A stretch of 64,000 nucleotides of DNA from Aedoeadaptatus coxii. Its GTDB lineage: Bacteria; Bacillota; Clostridia; Tissierellales; Peptoniphilaceae. Below, piece after piece: positions 52,330 to 62,560 of the stretch. The translations under genes were made by a program, and so were the position numbers. Position 1 is the first letter of the stretch; the number at the start of each line of letters is the position of its first letter. The DNA is taken from NCBI RefSeq assembly GCF_903819215.1, contig NZ_CAIJCT010000025.1. One strand, 5' to 3'. The notes below the pieces were generated by a model. That model was not told the origin of the DNA and did not search any database. It saw nothing but the letters and a program-made list of their open reading frames with translations.

Positions 52330-55300
52330 ATGAAAAATAACAAATTGGAACAAATGTATGAGAAAATAAAAGAGCTAAAGGAATCTGATATAGAATTATT
52401 TGTTCGTGGAGGCAAATTAAATTATAAAACTAGTTCCGATGCTTTAAATGATAATGATATGATTTTTTTAAAAAATAACAAAGATGATATCATAGATTTT
52501 TTGTCATGCTCAGATTACAATTTTAATTTAAAGAAAGTGATTTTAAAAAGAGACGATGACAATGACTGTTTTGATTTGACGGATGTACAGCAGGCATATA
52601 TGTTAGGTAGAGAAGAAGTTTTTCAATATGGTGGAGTAAGTTGTCATTTATATATGGAGATAGAGTATGATTCCGTATTAGATTTAGATAAAACTAGAAA
52701 AACTTGGGATACACTATTTAAAAGACACGAAATGCTTAGAATGTATATAGGAAAAAACAACAAACAAACCATCGCAAAATATATACCGTACGATTTTATT
52801 GTTCAAGAGTATGAAGTTGATGAAAATAATGTTGACAATATAAGGGAACAATATTATCAAAAAAAGTATGATTTAAAAAGTGCCCCATTGTTTGATATTG
52901 GTGTTATTAACATGAAGTGCAAGAGCATTTTATTCTTGTCATTTGATTTAATGATTGCTGATTGGAGAAGTATTTGGAGATTAATCTTTGAATTTGAACA
53001 AATATATTTTCACAATAACACACTAAAAGAAATAAACATGAAATTTAAAGATCATGTACGCAGTTGTCATATGATGAAAAAAAGTTTTAAATATTTTAGT
53101 GACAAAGAATATTGGATTAATAAAATTCCAAATCTTCAAGATGCGCCACAATTACCAGTTAAGTTAAACAACAACACAGAAAAGTCAGGTTTTACTCACT
53201 ACTCATTTTCATTGGATAATAAGGTATGGCATAAAATTGTAGCTATAGCTAAATCAAGAGGGGTAACCAGCACTACAGTTCTCTTAGCTGTATACTCATT
53301 AATCCTCAGAAAATGGAGCAACAACAAAGATTTTACGCTTAATTTAACTATGTTGAATAGAGAGTATAGCGAATACGATATTGATAAAGTAGTAGGAGAT
53401 TTTACCGGGATTACTTTACTGGACTGCAAGGACGACTATGGACTGACTTTCTTTAATTATGCAAAAGAATTACAAGAAACATTGATAGAAAATTTAGAAC
53501 ACAGTGCATTTTCTGGAATAGAAGTAATTAGAGCGATATCGAGTGGAACAAATACAAATAATATAATTATGCCATATGTTTTTACCAGTGGAATAGGATT
53601 TTCCAAAGATTTAAATTACAACTATGTTGGTAAAATGAATGATAAGATTAGAAGTCAAACTCCACAGGTATTTATTGATTGTCAGTGTATGGATGATAAA
53701 GATTGTTTGAGAGTATTCTTTGACGTAAGGAATGGTATTTTTGATAATAGGATTGTTGATGATATTAAAGATTCCTTTTTAAGATATTTACATTTGTTAT
53801 CAGAAGATGAGACATGGGATAGAGGTGCGTTCGTCAGTTTGCCTGAGTGGCATATAAATATAATTAATTCTATAAATGAGGTTAATGAAAAATTAGAATT
53901 AAAAAGAATAGATAGAGCTATTTATGATAGTTGTTTACAAAATACGGATAAAATAGCATTGGTAGATGATAACAATACTTTAACATATAGTGAGTTGTTA
54001 TCTTATGCGAATAAAATAAAAAAGTTTGTTGGGAATAACAAGACAAAAATGAAGTCCAATATTGGAATATGCATGGAAAAGTCTGTTTTTCAAATTGCAG
54101 CAGTTGTTGGAGTGTTAATGAGTGGTTCGTCATATGTTCCAATTGAAATAGACTTGCCGGATAAAAGAAAAGAAGAGGTGGCAAGGCAGGCTGATATTGA
54201 CTTTATTCTTAACATGAATATCAGTGATAATGTTACTAATGTGAAGAACTATAACCTTGCTTGTATTTTTGAAGATTCTGATTTTAATCACGATGAAGAA
54301 CAGAACATGATAGAGGGAGATAATTTAGACGATACCGCTTATGTAATTTTTACTTCTGGATCAACAGGGTTACCTAAAGGAGTAGAAGTCAGCCATAGGG
54401 CTGTAATGAATACTATTATGGATATTAATAGTAAATTCAGTATATCAAAAAATGATGTTTTTATAGGTATTTCAAAGCTAAGTTTTGATTTATCTGTATA
54501 TGATATTTTTTCTAGTTTAAGTTTAGGTGCAACTTTAATTATTCCTAATAGCAATTCAATAGATCCAGAATATTGGTATGATTTGATAAAGAAAAACAAA
54601 GTTTCTGTTTGGAACACAGTGCCAGCAATAATGCAACTATTTTTAAATTATATGTTCGAAAATAAAAAAAAGGTGAATCTGAGAAAGATACTTCTTTCGG
54701 GAGATTGGATACCGACAGATTTGCCAGATAAAATAAGAAAAATTTCAAATGAAAGTATGATAGTTGCTATGGGTGGAGCTACAGAAGCCTCGATATGGTC
54801 AAATTATCATATATGTAAAAAAAGTGATATATATGAGAGAAGTATTCCATATGGGGTCACACTATCTAATCAAAGTATGTATGTATTAGATTATAGAGGC
54901 GAGCATTGTCCGGTTAATGTAGAGGGAGATTTATATATAGGAGGAGATGGTTTAGCTAAAGGATATATAAACAATGAAGAACTAACTTCTGCATCTTTTA
55001 TTTATGTTAATGGGATGAGATTATATAAAACTGGAGACATTGCTAAAGTTTTAGCCTCAGGGGAAATTGAATTTTTAGGCAGAAAAGATAGGCAGGTAAA
55101 AATAAATGGATTTCGTGTTGAGCTTGGGGAAATAGAGGTTGTATTAAATAAACTTGATTTAGTGAAATCTTCAGTAGCACTATTGAATGATAATGGGGTT
55201 TTATCTTGTCTAATCATTAGTGATAAATTTGAAGAAATTTGTGAATTTGAAATAAAAGAATATTTAAGACAATATTTACCAGAATATATGATTCCTAAAA

Positions 55301-56649
55301 TTATAATAATAAAAGCCAAAATGCCCCTGACAACTAATGGAAAAGTAGATTATAAATCTCTAAAAAAAGATTTATCTATATCGGAAAAAGAAATAAAAGG
55401 AAAAGATAAAAGTTTTATTGATGATAATATAACAAATGCTTTAGTTAAAATTTGCGAATCAAATCTAAAAACTGAACATATAACTGTAAGTGATAATTTG
55501 TATAATTTAGGCGCGGATTCTTTAATAATAGCACAAATTGCTGGTAATATAAGAGACTATGTTAATGACTTAGGGCTATATGAATATATTGAATTTGATA
55601 AGTTATTGAGAGAATTGATAAATAAGCCAGAAATATATAATCTTAGGTCATTTATTGAAAAATATAAAATTTTTAACACAAAAGATAATATTCATAACTT
55701 TGAAGAAGATGACTCCATTGGGCAGATGAACTATATTTTAGATAAAGATAATGAATATTTGCAAGTATTTTTGCATGCCGGTTTTGGAACATTAAACTGT
55801 TATAGATATGTTTTAGAGAATATGAAGAAGGAGAATATGTCAAGTATAGTTGGATTTACTATAAAAAATAGTGAAAAATATTGTTTAATAGACAGCGAAA
55901 AGTTAATTTCATGTTTAGCTGAAGAATATTCCAAAAAAATAGAAAAACTTGGCAAAAAAAAGATTCAAATTGTTGGTTATTGTATAAGTGGTTTAATTGC
56001 AGTAGAAATAGCAAAAAAATTGAAGCAACATGAGGATATAGTTTGTTCAATTGTATTAATAGATAGTCATCCCATGAAATATAAGTTGGAAGATGATATA
56101 TTGACAGAAATGCTATTTTTACCAAGTTTGGGAATAAATTTTGATAACCTTGGATTTGAAGGAATATCAGGGAAAGAATTATTTGAAGCTATATATGACT
56201 TATATAATAAATTTAATAAGAATATACCTAAAATGTCTTATAAATATTTAGAAAAAAAGTATTCGAAGTTATCAGAAACTTTATCTAAATTAGAAGATTT
56301 AGGTACAATGAAGAGATTTGAATTATATTCTGAAAAGGCAAAAGAGGTTATTGGAAACGCACAACCTATAGAAATGCAGTTAGAATTATACAGATCATTT
56401 AAACATAGCTTAAAAGCGGCAACATACGTGCCGAATTACTATGTGGGAGATATTAATTTCTTGCTAGCTGATATAAGTAGTAGTTTTATACCTGACGAGG
56501 ATTTGCTTACAATAAATTTTTGGGAAAAATTATGTTTGGGAGAGGTTAATGTCTCTAAAATACCTGGCGATCATGTTACATGTACTGAAAATATTGAGAA
56601 TGCTGCAGTTTTATCGAAAAAAATTATCGATTTATTAAAGGAAATGTAA
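52330..56649 (+). CDS. NRPS 2: docking-Cy-A-PCP-TE
   Basis: A 1439-residue NRPS. Residues 1-60 resemble a TubC-type N-terminal docking domain (ELFVRGGKLNYKT, then DDIIDFL). Cyclisation domain: about 78-510, signature D206-x4-D211-x2-S214. Adenylation domain: uninterrupted, with pocket read as D-L-Y-N-L-S-M-I-W-K, nine of ten positions of the cysteine code I know. PCP with GADSL. TE from about 1140, nucleophile elbow GYCISG with C1218, D1245 and H1415. PchF has a methyltransferase inside its A domain; here it is absent. It would add the second cysteine, close the ring and release the product. Confidence 0.85.
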   Translation: MKNNKLEQMYEKIKELKESDIELFVRGGKLNYKTSSDALNDNDMIFLKNNKDDIIDFLSCSDYNFNLKKVILKRDDDNDCFDLTDVQQAYMLGREEVFQYGGVSCHLYMEIEYDSVLDLDKTRKTWDTLFKRHEMLRMYIGKNNKQTIAKYIPYDFIVQEYEVDENNVDNIREQYYQKKYDLKSAPLFDIGVINMKCKSILFLSFDLMIADWRSIWRLIFEFEQIYFHNNTLKEINMKFKDHVRSCHMMKKSFKYFSDKEYWINKIPNLQDAPQLPVKLNNNTEKSGFTHYSFSLDNKVWHKIVAIAKSRGVTSTTVLLAVYSLILRKWSNNKDFTLNLTMLNREYSEYDIDKVVGDFTGITLLDCKDDYGLTFFNYAKELQETLIENLEHSAFSGIEVIRAISSGTNTNNIIMPYVFTSGIGFSKDLNYNYVGKMNDKIRSQTPQVFIDCQCMDDKDCLRVFFDVRNGIFDNRIVDDIKDSFLRYLHLLSEDETWDRGAFVSLPEWHINIINSINEVNEKLELKRIDRAIYDSCLQNTDKIALVDDNNTLTYSELLSYANKIKKFVGNNKTKMKSNIGICMEKSVFQIAAVVGVLMSGSSYVPIEIDLPDKRKEEVARQADIDFILNMNISDNVTNVKNYNLACIFEDSDFNHDEEQNMIEGDNLDDTAYVIFTSGSTGLPKGVEVSHRAVMNTIMDINSKFSISKNDVFIGISKLSFDLSVYDIFSSLSLGATLIIPNSNSIDPEYWYDLIKKNKVSVWNTVPAIMQLFLNYMFENKKKVNLRKILLSGDWIPTDLPDKIRKISNESMIVAMGGATEASIWSNYHICKKSDIYERSIPYGVTLSNQSMYVLDYRGEHCPVNVEGDLYIGGDGLAKGYINNEELTSASFIYVNGMRLYKTGDIAKVLASGEIEFLGRKDRQVKINGFRVELGEIEVVLNKLDLVKSSVALLNDNGVLSCLIISDKFEEICEFEIKEYLRQYLPEYMIPKIIIIKAKMPLTTNGKVDYKSLKKDLSISEKEIKGKDKSFIDDNITNALVKICESNLKTEHITVSDNLYNLGADSLIIAQIAGNIRDYVNDLGLYEYIEFDKLLRELINKPEIYNLRSFIEKYKIFNTKDNIHNFEEDDSIGQMNYILDKDNEYLQVFLHAGFGTLNCYRYVLENMKKENMSSIVGFTIKNSEKYCLIDSEKLISCLAEEYSKKIEKLGKKKIQIVGYCISGLIAVEIAKKLKQHEDIVCSIVLIDSHPMKYKLEDDILTEMLFLPSLGINFDNLGFEGISGKELFEAIYDLYNKFNKNIPKMSYKYLEKKYSKLSETLSKLEDLGTMKRFELYSEKAKEVIGNAQPIEMQLELYRSFKHSLKAATYVPNYYVGDINFLLADISSSFIPDEDLLTINFWEKLCLGEVNVSKIPGDHVTCTENIENAAVLSKKIIDLLKEM

Positions 56650-56674
56650 ACTTAAATGTTGAGAGGTGAATACG

Positions 56675-57409
56675 ATGAAAATTGAAAACATTATTGCAGA
56701 ATTAAAAAAGAATGAATGGATTGATTTAACTCACTCATTTGGTGAGTTAACACCAAGGTGGCCTGGATTTAACAAGTTATCAAAAAAAATAATTTTGGAT
56801 TTTGATAAATATCCAGTTAGGACACATTTATACACTTTTCCAGGACAGTATGGAACACATATTGATGCTCCTGCTCATGCAAGTAAAAGTGGGAGGACAT
56901 TAGAAAAAATAGATTTAAAGGAGTGTGTTTTATCACTTTGTGTGATAGATTGTTCTCAAAAAGTACTTGAAAATCCCGATTACGCCTTAAAAGTAGAAGA
57001 TATTGATAATTATGAGAATAATTATGGCAAGATTCCAGAAGGTTCATTCGTGGCGATGAGGAGCGACTGGTATAAAAACTGGCCTGATCAAGAAAAGTTT
57101 CTTAATCTTGATATAAATGGTGAACCTCATTATCCTGGTTGGGATATAAAAGCGGTAGAGTTTTTGATTAAAGAACGCAAAATATTAGGCATTGGGCATG
57201 AAACGTTTGATACGGATCCGCCACAAAAGAAAGAACAATATCCATTTAAAGCGGAAGTTTGTATTTTGAAAAATGATATATATCAAATTGAACTGATGGC
57301 TAACTTGGATAAGATTCCCGCTAGAGGAAGTGTAATTTTTTGTATTTTTCCGAAACAAGAAGGTGGAACTGGATTTCCTGTAAGATGTTTTGCCATATGT
57401 CCAAAATAA
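56675..57409 (+). CDS. Cyclase-family metal-dependent hydrolase (kynurenine formamidase-like)
   Basis: A 244-residue protein of the cyclase family (PF04199). The metal-binding motif GTHIDAPAH (H62, D64, H68) and the start DLTHSFGELTPRWPG are clear. Members hydrolyse aryl-formamides or related amides, including kynurenine formamidase. None is standard in siderophore loci. It might break down an aryl-thiazoline after uptake to free the metal, or act on an aryl precursor (inference). The ATG at 56675 follows GAGAGG by 8 bases; the GTG at 56666 lies in that site. Confidence 0.75.
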   Translation: MKIENIIAELKKNEWIDLTHSFGELTPRWPGFNKLSKKIILDFDKYPVRTHLYTFPGQYGTHIDAPAHASKSGRTLEKIDLKECVLSLCVIDCSQKVLENPDYALKVEDIDNYENNYGKIPEGSFVAMRSDWYKNWPDQEKFLNLDINGEPHYPGWDIKAVEFLIKERKILGIGHETFDTDPPQKKEQYPFKAEVCILKNDIYQIELMANLDKIPARGSVIFCIFPKQEGGTGFPVRCFAICPK

Positions 57410-57428
57410 ATAGAAAGAAGTGATAGGT

Positions 57429-58118
57429 ATGAAGAAAATCGGTTTAATAGGGGGCTTAAGTTGGGAAAGCACATTACCATATTATAAAATAATAAATGAA
57501 ACTATTGCTGAAAAAAAAGGGGGGTATTATTCTGCAGACTGCATATTGCACAGTATTAATTTTCATGAAATTGAATCTACTATTTTGAAAGGTAATTGGG
57601 ACACTTCCAATCGTTTATTATCCAATGCGGCAAAACAATTAGAAGTTGCTGGAGTTGATATGATAGCTATATGTTCCAATACAATGCATAAGTGTATTCC
57701 CGAAATTAAAAAATGTATTGATGTTCCAATTTTTCATATCGTAGATGCAACATCAAAGAGAATGCATTCTAAAGGCATTGCTAAAGCATTACTATTAGGA
57801 ACAAGATTTACAATGGAAGAAAGTTTCAATGTTGATAAGTATCTGGAAAATAATATAGAAATAGTAATTCCTGAGATTGAAGACAGACAAATTGTGCACG
57901 ATATAATTTTTAAAGAACTTTGTATAGGTATAATTAAAGAATCATCTAGAAATATTTATCTAAAAATAATAAATAAGTATTGTAATGATGATATGGGGGT
58001 TATTTTGGGGTGTACAGAAATAGGCTTATTAGTAAAACAAAAGGATATTAATATACCCGTTTTTGATACTACAGAGATTCATGCTGAAGAAATTGCTAAA
58101 AAAAGTATTGAAGAATAA
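57429..58118 (+). CDS. Aspartate/glutamate racemase-family protein
   Basis: A 229-residue protein of the Asp/Glu racemase family: IGLIGGLSWEST at the start, first catalytic Cys C82 in CSNTMH and second Cys C195 in GCTEIG. Both catalytic cysteines are kept, so it is likely active on an amino acid or a related acid with an acidic alpha carbon. In a Cys-Cys-type metallophore operon it could set the stereochemistry of a thiazoline or supply a D-amino acid (inference). ATG at 57429 is preferred over a GTG at 57420. Confidence 0.75.
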   Translation: MKKIGLIGGLSWESTLPYYKIINETIAEKKGGYYSADCILHSINFHEIESTILKGNWDTSNRLLSNAAKQLEVAGVDMIAICSNTMHKCIPEIKKCIDVPIFHIVDATSKRMHSKGIAKALLLGTRFTMEESFNVDKYLENNIEIVIPEIEDRQIVHDIIFKELCIGIIKESSRNIYLKIINKYCNDDMGVILGCTEIGLLVKQKDINIPVFDTTEIHAEEIAKKSIEE

Positions 58119-58137
58119 ATGTAAAAGGAGAAAAGAT

Positions 58138-58746
58138 ATGAATATAAAAAATGATAAATTAAAAATGAAAGATGTTATTACGCTATCTATATTTAACATA
58201 GCGATGATTGTAATAATGCTTGCTACTAAAATGTGTACTATGATGTTAACAACACCTGCATTTGACTATCTATTTTATGTAGGTATTATGGGATTACTTT
58301 GTGGACCTATTTTTGTAGCAATGTCAAATAAAGTTGCTAAAAGAGGAACATATTTAATTACAGGAATATTCGGAGGATTATTTATAACAGTTATGGGATC
58401 TCCATGGTTTTTGCCTGTAATGATTGTAGTAGGAATTATATGCGAAATAATTATGATAGGGGAGAATACGTATAGAAATCCTAAAAGGAATGGTATCACA
58501 TATTCAATATACTGGGCGTTATATGCCCTTGGCAGTGCGATACCTATGTTTTTCTTTAAAGAACAGTATTTAAATAGTTTAAAAGCGAGCTACTCAGATG
58601 AAGGTATTAAAACTCTGGTTAGATTTTATGGTTCGTGGGATATGCTTTTATTGATCACTGTAATAACAATTACATTATCTATTATTGGATTTATAGTGGG
58701 ACAAAAACTTTTGAAAAAACATATAAAAAAGGCAAAGCTAATATAA
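58138..58746 (+). CDS. ECF transporter S subunit, MptD-like
   Basis: A 202-residue membrane protein with about six helices and a charged N-terminus (NIKNDKLKMKDV), followed by glycine-rich loops (YVGIMGLLCGPIF). It fits the MptD/Trep_Strep S-component group and precedes EcfT and a double ATPase. AAAGGAG 8 bases upstream marks the ATG at 58138; an earlier in-frame ATG lies in the racemase coding region. Probable role: membrane-side capture of the metallophore or its metal. It is a diverged paralogue of the S gene at 3044. Confidence 0.75.
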   Translation: MNIKNDKLKMKDVITLSIFNIAMIVIMLATKMCTMMLTTPAFDYLFYVGIMGLLCGPIFVAMSNKVAKRGTYLITGIFGGLFITVMGSPWFLPVMIVVGIICEIIMIGENTYRNPKRNGITYSIYWALYALGSAIPMFFFKEQYLNSLKASYSDEGIKTLVRFYGSWDMLLLITVITITLSIIGFIVGQKLLKKHIKKAKLI

Positions 58747-59421
58747 ATGAAAAAATTAGATAATAGAACATATATTATCTTATTAGCAGTATCATCAATA
58801 TTCTGGTTCTTGTTTAACAAAAACATTCAAATACATTTAAGTGTTGCACTAAATGCATTACTTTTAGTGTATATAAAAGAATATAATAAGGCTATTAAAT
58901 TCGTTATAACTTACCTTACTATGGTTATATTGGCTGGTTTGTTTGCGAACAAGATAGCCTTAATGTACATTATTCTGAATATGTTAGCTCGTTCAATTCC
59001 TTTAGTAATGGTAGTTACATGTATTGTTGTGGGAAACTCAAGTGAACTTATGTTAAGTTTACAGAAAATAAAGGTTCCTAAGCCCATAATAGTAATGATT
59101 TGCATCCTTATACGATTTTTCCCAGTATTAAGTAAAGAAAACATAGCAATTAGAAATGGAATGAAAGCTAGGGGGTTATTTAGTAATTGGAAAGATTTTA
59201 TGAGAAATCCTTTTTTGGTATATGAGTGTTTTATGGTACCACTAATCATAAGATGCATAAAATTATCAGATGAGTTGGGAGCTACGGCAGAGTTAAGGGG
59301 ATTAAACGCAGATATTAGTAGGTCATGCATATATGAGGTGGATTTTGGCCTAAATGATTTATTTGTACTTGTTTTGTATGGAGCTGCGATGGGATTAATA
59401 TATTTTAGATTGCAGGTGTAA
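58747..59421 (+). CDS. ECF transporter T subunit (EcfT/CbiQ)
   Basis: A 224-residue membrane protein with about five helices and the two T-subunit coupling motifs, GMKARGLF and AELRGLNA. It begins directly at the stop of the S gene and is followed by the ATPase gene after two bases. It is the partner of the fused ATPase downstream and a paralogue of the EcfT at 3634. Confidence 0.85.
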   Translation: MKKLDNRTYIILLAVSSIFWFLFNKNIQIHLSVALNALLLVYIKEYNKAIKFVITYLTMVILAGLFANKIALMYIILNMLARSIPLVMVVTCIVVGNSSELMLSLQKIKVPKPIIVMICILIRFFPVLSKENIAIRNGMKARGLFSNWKDFMRNPFLVYECFMVPLIIRCIKLSDELGATAELRGLNADISRSCIYEVDFGLNDLFVLVLYGAAMGLIYFRLQV

Positions 59422-59423
59422 TT

Positions 59424-60845
59424 ATGATTGAATTTCAAAATTTGTATTTTTCCTATAAAGATGGTGATGAATCTATTAAAGATATTAGTTTTTTTGTAAA
59501 ACGAGGAGAATGCATCATTCTTTGTGGAAAATCAGGTTCAGGAAAGAGTACGATTTTACGCACGATAAGTGGCTTAGCTCCTGTTTTTTACGAGGGATCT
59601 CTGCAAGGGAGAATTGAAGTGGATAAGCGAATCCCGGCTGAATTGAAATCAGAAGAACGTGCTAAATTGTTTGGCGTTGTTTTTCAAGATCCAAGAAGTC
59701 AATTTTTCATGAATACAGTCCAAGACGAAATTTGTTTTGCAGCAGAAAATATTGGAGTTCCCTCGAAAAAAATAAAAGAATTACTTTATGAGGTTTCGGA
59801 ATTTATTGGAATTGAAGATTTGCTTTTGAGAAATATTGATGAATTATCTAGCGGTCAAAAGCAAAAAGTTGCAATTGCATCTTCTTTGATATTGCAACCA
59901 AAAGTTTTGATATTGGATGAGCCAACATCTAATTTAGACATTCAAGGATCTAAGATATTGATAGAAATAATAAAAAAAATTAAAGACAAAGGAATATCAA
60001 TTGTTATAAGTGAACACAGAATTGACTCATTCAAAGAAGTGGCGGATAGGTTTTTATATATAAACAAAGGTAAGCTGGATGAAATTTGGACAAGAAAACA
60101 ATTCGAAAATCTTAGTGATGAAAAATTATTAAGTCTTGGACTAAGACCCAAAACAGTAGAAAAAAGTGCAAATAATGAAATTAAAAACGATAATGTACCA
60201 CTATTAGATATTCAATCTCTGTCTTTTCATTATAAAAAAACAAATTCAGGTATTGATAATATAAATTTGAGATTATATAAAGGTGAAGTCGTTTCACTGT
60301 TAGGAAACAATGGAGCAGGAAAAACTACTTTGTGTAAAGTTATAAGTGGGCTACTAAAAGAAAATACAGGATTAATCAAATATAGAGGAAAAGTAGCAAA
60401 CAGAAATTTAAGAAATAAATTTTGCTATTTTGTTATGCAAGATGCAGACTATCAACTGTATTCAGATTCAGTTGTAAGTGAAATTTCTATTGGTAAAAAA
60501 ATAACTGAAAAATTAAAAAAAGATATGGAGGATAGTTTGGATGCTTTTAGTTTGATCAAACTAAAAGATAGACACCCAGCATCATTGTCAGGAGGTGAAA
60601 AGCAAAGAGTAATATTAGCTGCTGCATATTGTTCAGAGGCTGATATTTATATATTAGATGAACCGACAAGTGGGATGGATGGAAATGGACTATGTGCAAT
60701 TATAAGGTGGGTAAAACTCCTTGCTGAGAAAGGGAAAATAGTCATCATTATTACACATGATTTGCTTTTAGCTGAAGCAACTAGCAATAAATTTATCTAC
60801 TTAGAAGAAGGAAAGCAATTAAAAGAAGGAAGGAATATAATATGA
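59424..60845 (+). CDS. ECF ATPase, EcfA1-EcfA2 fusion
   Basis: A 473-residue protein with two full ABC ATPase domains. First: Walker A GKSGSGKST near residue 34, signature LSSGQKQK, Walker B ILDEPTS. Second: Walker A GNNGAGKTT near residue 295, signature LSGGEKQR, ILDEPTS. It provides both ATP-binding halves of the ECF module in one chain. The truncated ATPase at 4359 starts with the same IE(F/I)...L.F.YK pattern. It overlaps the next gene by 4 bases (ATGA). Confidence 0.85.
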   Translation: MIEFQNLYFSYKDGDESIKDISFFVKRGECIILCGKSGSGKSTILRTISGLAPVFYEGSLQGRIEVDKRIPAELKSEERAKLFGVVFQDPRSQFFMNTVQDEICFAAENIGVPSKKIKELLYEVSEFIGIEDLLLRNIDELSSGQKQKVAIASSLILQPKVLILDEPTSNLDIQGSKILIEIIKKIKDKGISIVISEHRIDSFKEVADRFLYINKGKLDEIWTRKQFENLSDEKLLSLGLRPKTVEKSANNEIKNDNVPLLDIQSLSFHYKKTNSGIDNINLRLYKGEVVSLLGNNGAGKTTLCKVISGLLKENTGLIKYRGKVANRNLRNKFCYFVMQDADYQLYSDSVVSEISIGKKITEKLKKDMEDSLDAFSLIKLKDRHPASLSGGEKQRVILAAAYCSEADIYILDEPTSGMDGNGLCAIIRWVKLLAEKGKIVIIITHDLLLAEATSNKFIYLEEGKQLKEGRNII

Positions 60846-62560
60846 ACTTAATTAAAAAATATGTAAGAATAAACTTATTCCAATTCTCTTTTTCAATACT
60901 ATTTGCAATTTTAGGTGTATTAGCCAGCTTAATATCGTATATATTTCTTGCAAGAATTATTACTGAGTTAATTAGCAATAATTCAGATTGGGACTTCTAT
61001 TTGAAGCAATTATTGATAATAGTTGGGTTGTTTTTAATAAAAGAAATCTCAGCGGGTGTATCAACAACTATTTCTCATACTGCAACGTTTCAATCATTGA
61101 GAGATATAAGAAAAGAAATTTCAGAGAAATTATTTGAAATGCCTTTAGGAGATATAACGAGTGTTAGCTCTGGTACCTTTAAAGATATTATTGTAGATAA
61201 AGTTGATAGTATGGAAACCACATTATCTCACATATTACCTGAAATGACAGCAAATATAATCGGACCAATATTGCTTATTGTATATATGCTTATATTGGAT
61301 TGGCGTTTAAGTATAATATCGCTGCTACCATTTATTATTGGAATGGGCGTAATGAAGTCAGTAATGAATAAAGAGTACACAAAAAGCTATAAAGAATCTG
61401 TATTGTTAGGACAAAAAATGAACAATGCTTTGGTAGAGTATATCGGAGGAATAGAAGTTATTAAAGCATTTAATCAAGGTACATCTTCCTATAAAAAATA
61501 TAGTGATGCTGTTAGAGATAATGCACAGTTTTATTATGATTGGATGGGTAGATGTATGAATAGAATTTCTGTTGGCAGACTTCTGTCACCAATGGGAATA
61601 TTAACTGTCATACCGTTCGGAATGATTTTTTATAAAAATGGAAGCATAAAAATTGATATACTTATAAGTATCGTCGTATTGTCTTTTGCTACAGTTTCTA
61701 ATTTGCTTAAAGCTCTAAACTATACAGATGATTTAGCTAGAATTAGTACTATATCAGGTGAAGTGGAAAAGGTATTAAATTCAAAACCCTTAAAACAAGG
61801 CGTAAGCACTCAAAAAATTCAGCATTATGATATTGAATATAAAGATGTGAACTTTTCATATGACGAAGATAAGAAAATAATCAATCACTTGGATTTAAAA
61901 TTTGAAGAAGGAACAGTTAATGCTTTGGTGGGAGAATCTGGAAGTGGGAAATCGACCATAGCAAAGCTTTTAGCTGGATTTTGGAATGTTGAAAGTGGTT
62001 GTATTAAAATTGGGGATATAAATATAAATACAATCCCATTAAGCCAACTTTCTCAGTTAATATCTTATGTATCACAAGATAATTTTCTTTTTGATATTTC
62101 TATCAAGGACAATATTAGGGTTGCAAAACCCGATGCAACAGATAGTGAAGTTGAGCAAATTGCAATCAAGGCGGGATGTGATGAATTTATAAAAGACCTT
62201 TCAGATGGATATGATACTGTTGTTGGGGAAGGTGGTGGACATTTATCTGGAGGAGAAAAGCAGAGAATATCTATTGCTAGAGCTATGCTTAAAGATTCGC
62301 CTATCATTATTTTAGATGAGGCAACATCATATATAGATCCTGAGAATGAAGTTAGTATTCAGAGAGCAATTTCAAAACTGGCAAAAGGAAAGACATTAAT
62401 TATCATTGCTCACAGACTCAATACTATTAAGGATGTTGATAAAATATTTATTGTCTATAAAGGAAGAATCCAAGATAGTGGAACTCATGAAGAACTACTT
62501 GTGAAATCTGAGATGTATCAATCTATGTGGAAAGCATCGAATAAGGAGGGAAGAGCATGA
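60842..62560 (+). CDS. Half-ABC transporter (YbtP/IrtA-like)
   Basis: A 572-residue half-transporter: about six membrane helices (residues 15-310), then an ATPase with Walker A GESGSGKST near residue 364, signature LSGGEKQR, Walker B IILDEATS and IAHR H-loop. With the next gene it should form a heterodimer like YbtPQ or IrtAB, which import metal-siderophore complexes. Operon position after the metallophore genes supports uptake of the product. It overlaps the next start (ATGA). Confidence 0.85.
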   Translation: MNLIKKYVRINLFQFSFSILFAILGVLASLISYIFLARIITELISNNSDWDFYLKQLLIIVGLFLIKEISAGVSTTISHTATFQSLRDIRKEISEKLFEMPLGDITSVSSGTFKDIIVDKVDSMETTLSHILPEMTANIIGPILLIVYMLILDWRLSIISLLPFIIGMGVMKSVMNKEYTKSYKESVLLGQKMNNALVEYIGGIEVIKAFNQGTSSYKKYSDAVRDNAQFYYDWMGRCMNRISVGRLLSPMGILTVIPFGMIFYKNGSIKIDILISIVVLSFATVSNLLKALNYTDDLARISTISGEVEKVLNSKPLKQGVSTQKIQHYDIEYKDVNFSYDEDKKIINHLDLKFEEGTVNALVGESGSGKSTIAKLLAGFWNVESGCIKIGDININTIPLSQLSQLISYVSQDNFLFDISIKDNIRVAKPDATDSEVEQIAIKAGCDEFIKDLSDGYDTVVGEGGGHLSGGEKQRISIARAMLKDSPIIILDEATSYIDPENEVSIQRAISKLAKGKTLIIIAHRLNTIKDVDKIFIVYKGRIQDSGTHEELLVKSEMYQSMWKASNKEGRA

